Source: Methylocystaceae bacterium
GTDB lineage: Bacteria > Pseudomonadota > Alphaproteobacteria > Rhizobiales > Beijerinckiaceae
Length of the DNA: 16,743 nt
Assembly: GCA_003152255.1 (NCBI GenBank)
Contig: PLZT01000171.1
Span: 1-16,743, forward strand
Reading direction: 5' to 3'
This document shows, one piece after another, positions 15,273 to 16,743 of the stretch (within the stretch, counting starts at the first letter, position 1; every line of letters begins with the position of its first letter). The notes under the pieces were generated by a model. It ran no database searches. It was not told the DNA's origin and saw only the letters and a list, made by a program, of their open reading frames with translations. A program made the position numbers and the translations under genes.

Positions 15273-15720
15273 ATGATGAACCGCTCACAATTACGCAGAG
15301 TCGCCGCGGCGGCGGCGTTAACGCTTGGCTCGTTGAGCAGTGGGCCAATCGCATACGCGACCGAGGGCTATTTCCTGGAGGGCTACGGCACGCGCGAGAA
15401 GGGCGTCGCGGGCGCGGGCGCCGCCGATTCGCGGGATCCGTTGGCCATTTCGATCAATCCCGCCGGCCTCGTCGATGTGGGTGAATAATTCACCGGCGGG
15501 TTGACCGCCTTCTCGCCGGATCGCGGCTACACGACATCGGGGCCGGGCTTCGTCGCGCAGGGCTCTATCGAGAGCGGCCGCGGACTGTTTCCGATCCCCA
15601 ATGCGGGTTACAGCCGTCCGATCGATTCGACCTCCTCGTGGGGCGTGGCCGCCTATGGCAATGGCGGCATGAACACGACCTATTCCTCGAATTACGCCAG
15701 CCAATATTACCCAAGCGGCT
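15273..15720 (+). pseudogene. FadL/OMPP1-type outer-membrane transport protein, N-terminal remnant
   Basis: The ATG at 15273 (after GAGGCG) begins a signal peptide of about 28 residues (RRVAAAAALTLGSLSS, then YATEGYF). The mature FadL/TodX start follows: EGYGTREKGVAGAGAADSRDPLAISINPAGL. A TAA at 15486-15488 interrupts it; the same frame then continues with FTGGLTAFSPDRGY and WGVAAYGNGGMNTTYSS, clearly the same protein. Homology fades near 15710, where the IS1595-type element begins. The family forms outer-membrane channels for hydrophobic compounds and is about 400-450 residues, so only about the first third remains. Two lesions, a nonsense codon and an insertion, make it non-functional. The exact right boundary is uncertain. 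Confidence 0.8.
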
Positions 15721-16600
15721 TATCCCCTTCGCTCCGGCGATTGGACGCGCGGACCGCTCTCGTCTATAAGAACAAAATGGCAACATATCCCCAGGTCAGC
15801 CGCTGGAAGCACGACCGCCCGCCCTCGCTCCAGCAATTCATGGCGGATTTTGCTGACGACGACGTTTGCGCCGACTGGCTCCAGCGGCGGCGCTGGCCCG
15901 ATGGCTTCGTCTGCCCGTGCTGCCACGCGAGGAAAGGCTGGAAGCTGGAGACGAAGCCCTGGACGTTCGAGTGTGCTGCGTGCGGCAAGCAGACCTCGGT
16001 GACCGCCGGCACGATCCTGCACGGAACCCATCTGCCGCTGCGCACTTGGTTCATCGCCGCGCATCTGGTCGCGACGCATTCCAACGGTATTTCTGCCCTG
16101 CAACTCCAAGGCAAGCTCGGGATCGGCTCCTACAAGGCGGCCTGGCTGCTCCTGCACAAGCTCCGCAAATCCATGGTCGATCCAGACCGCGACCCGCTGG
16201 CGGGGATGGTCGAAGTCGACGAGACCAGCATCGCCTTCAGGACGAAAGATGATCCGGTCGCGGGTGGTCAGGGCCGCAATCACGACGGGAAAATCCTCAT
16301 TGTCGGGGCGGCCGAGAGCATCGAAGGCGGCAAGGCCGGTCGCATCCGGCTGTCGCTGATTGGCGACTATTGCGGCAAGACTCTGAAGGATTTCATCGCC
16401 GCCAACACGGCCCTTGGCTCGACAATCCTCACCGATGGTTTCTCCTCCTATCCCGGCATGAACGAGCGCCATCACATGCCCAAAGTCGTCGGGACTATGG
16501 CGGCGCATGTGCTCTTGCCGTGGATTCACCGCGTCTTCTCGAACCTGAAGCGACTCGGCCTCGGCGTCTATCACGGGTTCCGCGAGCTATGGCGGAAACT
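15712..16600 (+). mobile_element. IS1595-type insertion sequence, right end apparently lost
   Basis: The element consists of the transposase at 15777 onward plus a short left flank inserted in the fadL remnant. I could not find matching terminal inverted repeats or a target duplication; the right end seems to be replaced by an IS256-type element. Both boundaries given are estimates. Confidence 0.55.
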
Positions 16601-16631
16601 GGGTGATGACGGCGTGAGGAAGGCGGCGTAA
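15777..16631 (+). CDS. IS1595-family transposase, C-terminally altered
   Basis: Starting at the ATG at 15777, 284 residues show an N-terminal zinc ribbon (Cys46, Cys48 or Cys49, Cys66, Cys69 in FVCPCCH and FECAACGK) and the linker TSVTAGTILHGTHLPLRTW. The IS1595 catalytic core has Asp148 (VEVDET), Asp220 (ILTDGFSSYPG) and His251 with VFSNLK, the H-x3-S-N variant site. The usual end, a helix after YHGF with a NRR-type motif, is missing: from about residue 270 the sequence changes to LWRKLGDDGVRKAA and stops. This suggests the last 20-40 residues were cut off by the neighbouring IS256-type element, so activity is doubtful. The frame happens to be continuous with the fadL remnant upstream, making a chance fused frame from 15501. 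Confidence 0.85.
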   Translation: MATYPQVSRWKHDRPPSLQQFMADFADDDVCADWLQRRRWPDGFVCPCCHARKGWKLETKPWTFECAACGKQTSVTAGTILHGTHLPLRTWFIAAHLVATHSNGISALQLQGKLGIGSYKAAWLLLHKLRKSMVDPDRDPLAGMVEVDETSIAFRTKDDPVAGGQGRNHDGKILIVGAAESIEGGKAGRIRLSLIGDYCGKTLKDFIAANTALGSTILTDGFSSYPGMNERHHMPKVVGTMAAHVLLPWIHRVFSNLKRLGLGVYHGFRELWRKLGDDGVRKAA

Positions 16632-16679
16632 CGGGGTTGGTGTCCAGCCGACCCGAACCTCCAAGAGGAGCGTTACGCC
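16625..16679. repeat. 9-base inverted repeat just before the IS256-type transposase
   Basis: GGCGTAACG (16625-16633) and CGTTACGCC (16671-16679) are perfect complements 37 bases apart. The left arm holds the IS1595 transposase stop; the right arm ends at the next ATG, directly after the GAGGAG ribosome site at 16665-16670. A folded transcript would hide that start. Confidence 0.6.
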
Positions 16680-16743
16680 ATGTCCGAGAATAATGTTGTC
16701 TCCCTCCGTCAGAAAGATGAAATCGACGACCCGCTGACCGAAA
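16680..16743 (+). CDS. IS256-family (mutator) transposase, 5' end only
   Basis: Twenty-one residues are visible before the window ends: SENNVVSLRQKDEIDDPLTE after the initiator. This N-terminus, with an acidic stretch and DPLTE, is the usual beginning of alphaproteobacterial IS256-family transposases, where it is followed by a helix leading to the DDE domain. GAGGAG lies nine bases before the ATG. The call relies on a short piece. Confidence 0.6.
   Translation, partial: MSENNVVSLRQKDEIDDPLTE

Noticed and set aside
15720..16574. 284-codon minus-strand open frame opposite the IS1595 transposase
   Set aside because: It is a shadow of the transposase, whose zinc ribbon and catalytic residues are clear on the plus strand.
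15501..16631. A fused porin-transposase protein
   Set aside because: The fadL remnant and the transposase share a frame by chance; the transposase has its own ATG at 15777 and the porin part starts before a stop codon.
1..16743. CRISPR arrays, tRNA or rRNA genes
   Set aside because: No regularly spaced repeats and no tRNA- or rRNA-like segments were recognised by eye; a covariance-model scan was not possible.

Overview
The window is GC-rich with long, strongly coding-biased genes. The proteins (trans-aconitate methyltransferase, E. coli-type SerC, FadL-type porin remnant, paired YeeE/YedE transporters, family 2A encapsulin) fit an alphaproteobacterium, most likely of the order that includes Methylocystis/Methylosinus-type methanotrophs. 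The genus is inferred from gene content only.

Layout. At the left edge are the 3' end of an SSB-like gene, a small unrecognised gene and tam. From about 1.9 to 13.5 kb most genes lie on the minus strand and form a serine-cysteine-sulfur block: serB (1911-2885), serC-serA (5551 down to 3277), cysK-epsC (7716 down to 5798, overlapping by 4 bases), and an encapsulin pair of shell (12558-13505) followed by cargo cysteine desulfurase (10213-12471). On the plus strand between cysK and the encapsulin pair are an FAD/NAD(P)-binding protein (8024-9472) and, coupled to its stop codon, a degraded cysteine dioxygenase-like gene (9469-9992). Two YeeE/YedE sulfur-compound transporters (15079 down to 13848) lie upstream of the shell gene on the same strand. 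The right edge is decaying: a FadL-type porin gene with a nonsense codon is interrupted by an IS1595-type transposase, which itself seems cut by an IS256-type element running off the end.

How it fits together. SerC, SerA and SerB convert 3-phosphoglycerate to serine. EpsC and CysK convert serine to O-acetylserine and cysteine. The cargo desulfurase, about 345 residues of disordered Pro/Ala-rich leader plus a SufS-like domain, would take sulfur from cysteine inside the protein shell. The YeeE/YedE pair could bring in thiosulfate or a similar sulfur donor. The arrangement echoes srpG (cysteine synthase), srpH (serine acetyltransferase) and srpI (shell) on the Synechococcus elongatus plasmid, extended here by serine synthesis and import, and with the competing cysteine-oxidising enzyme broken. 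This cluster is the most interesting content of the window. The encapsulin pair is a known class; the combined serine-to-sulfur neighbourhood and its regulatory elements are what seem less described.
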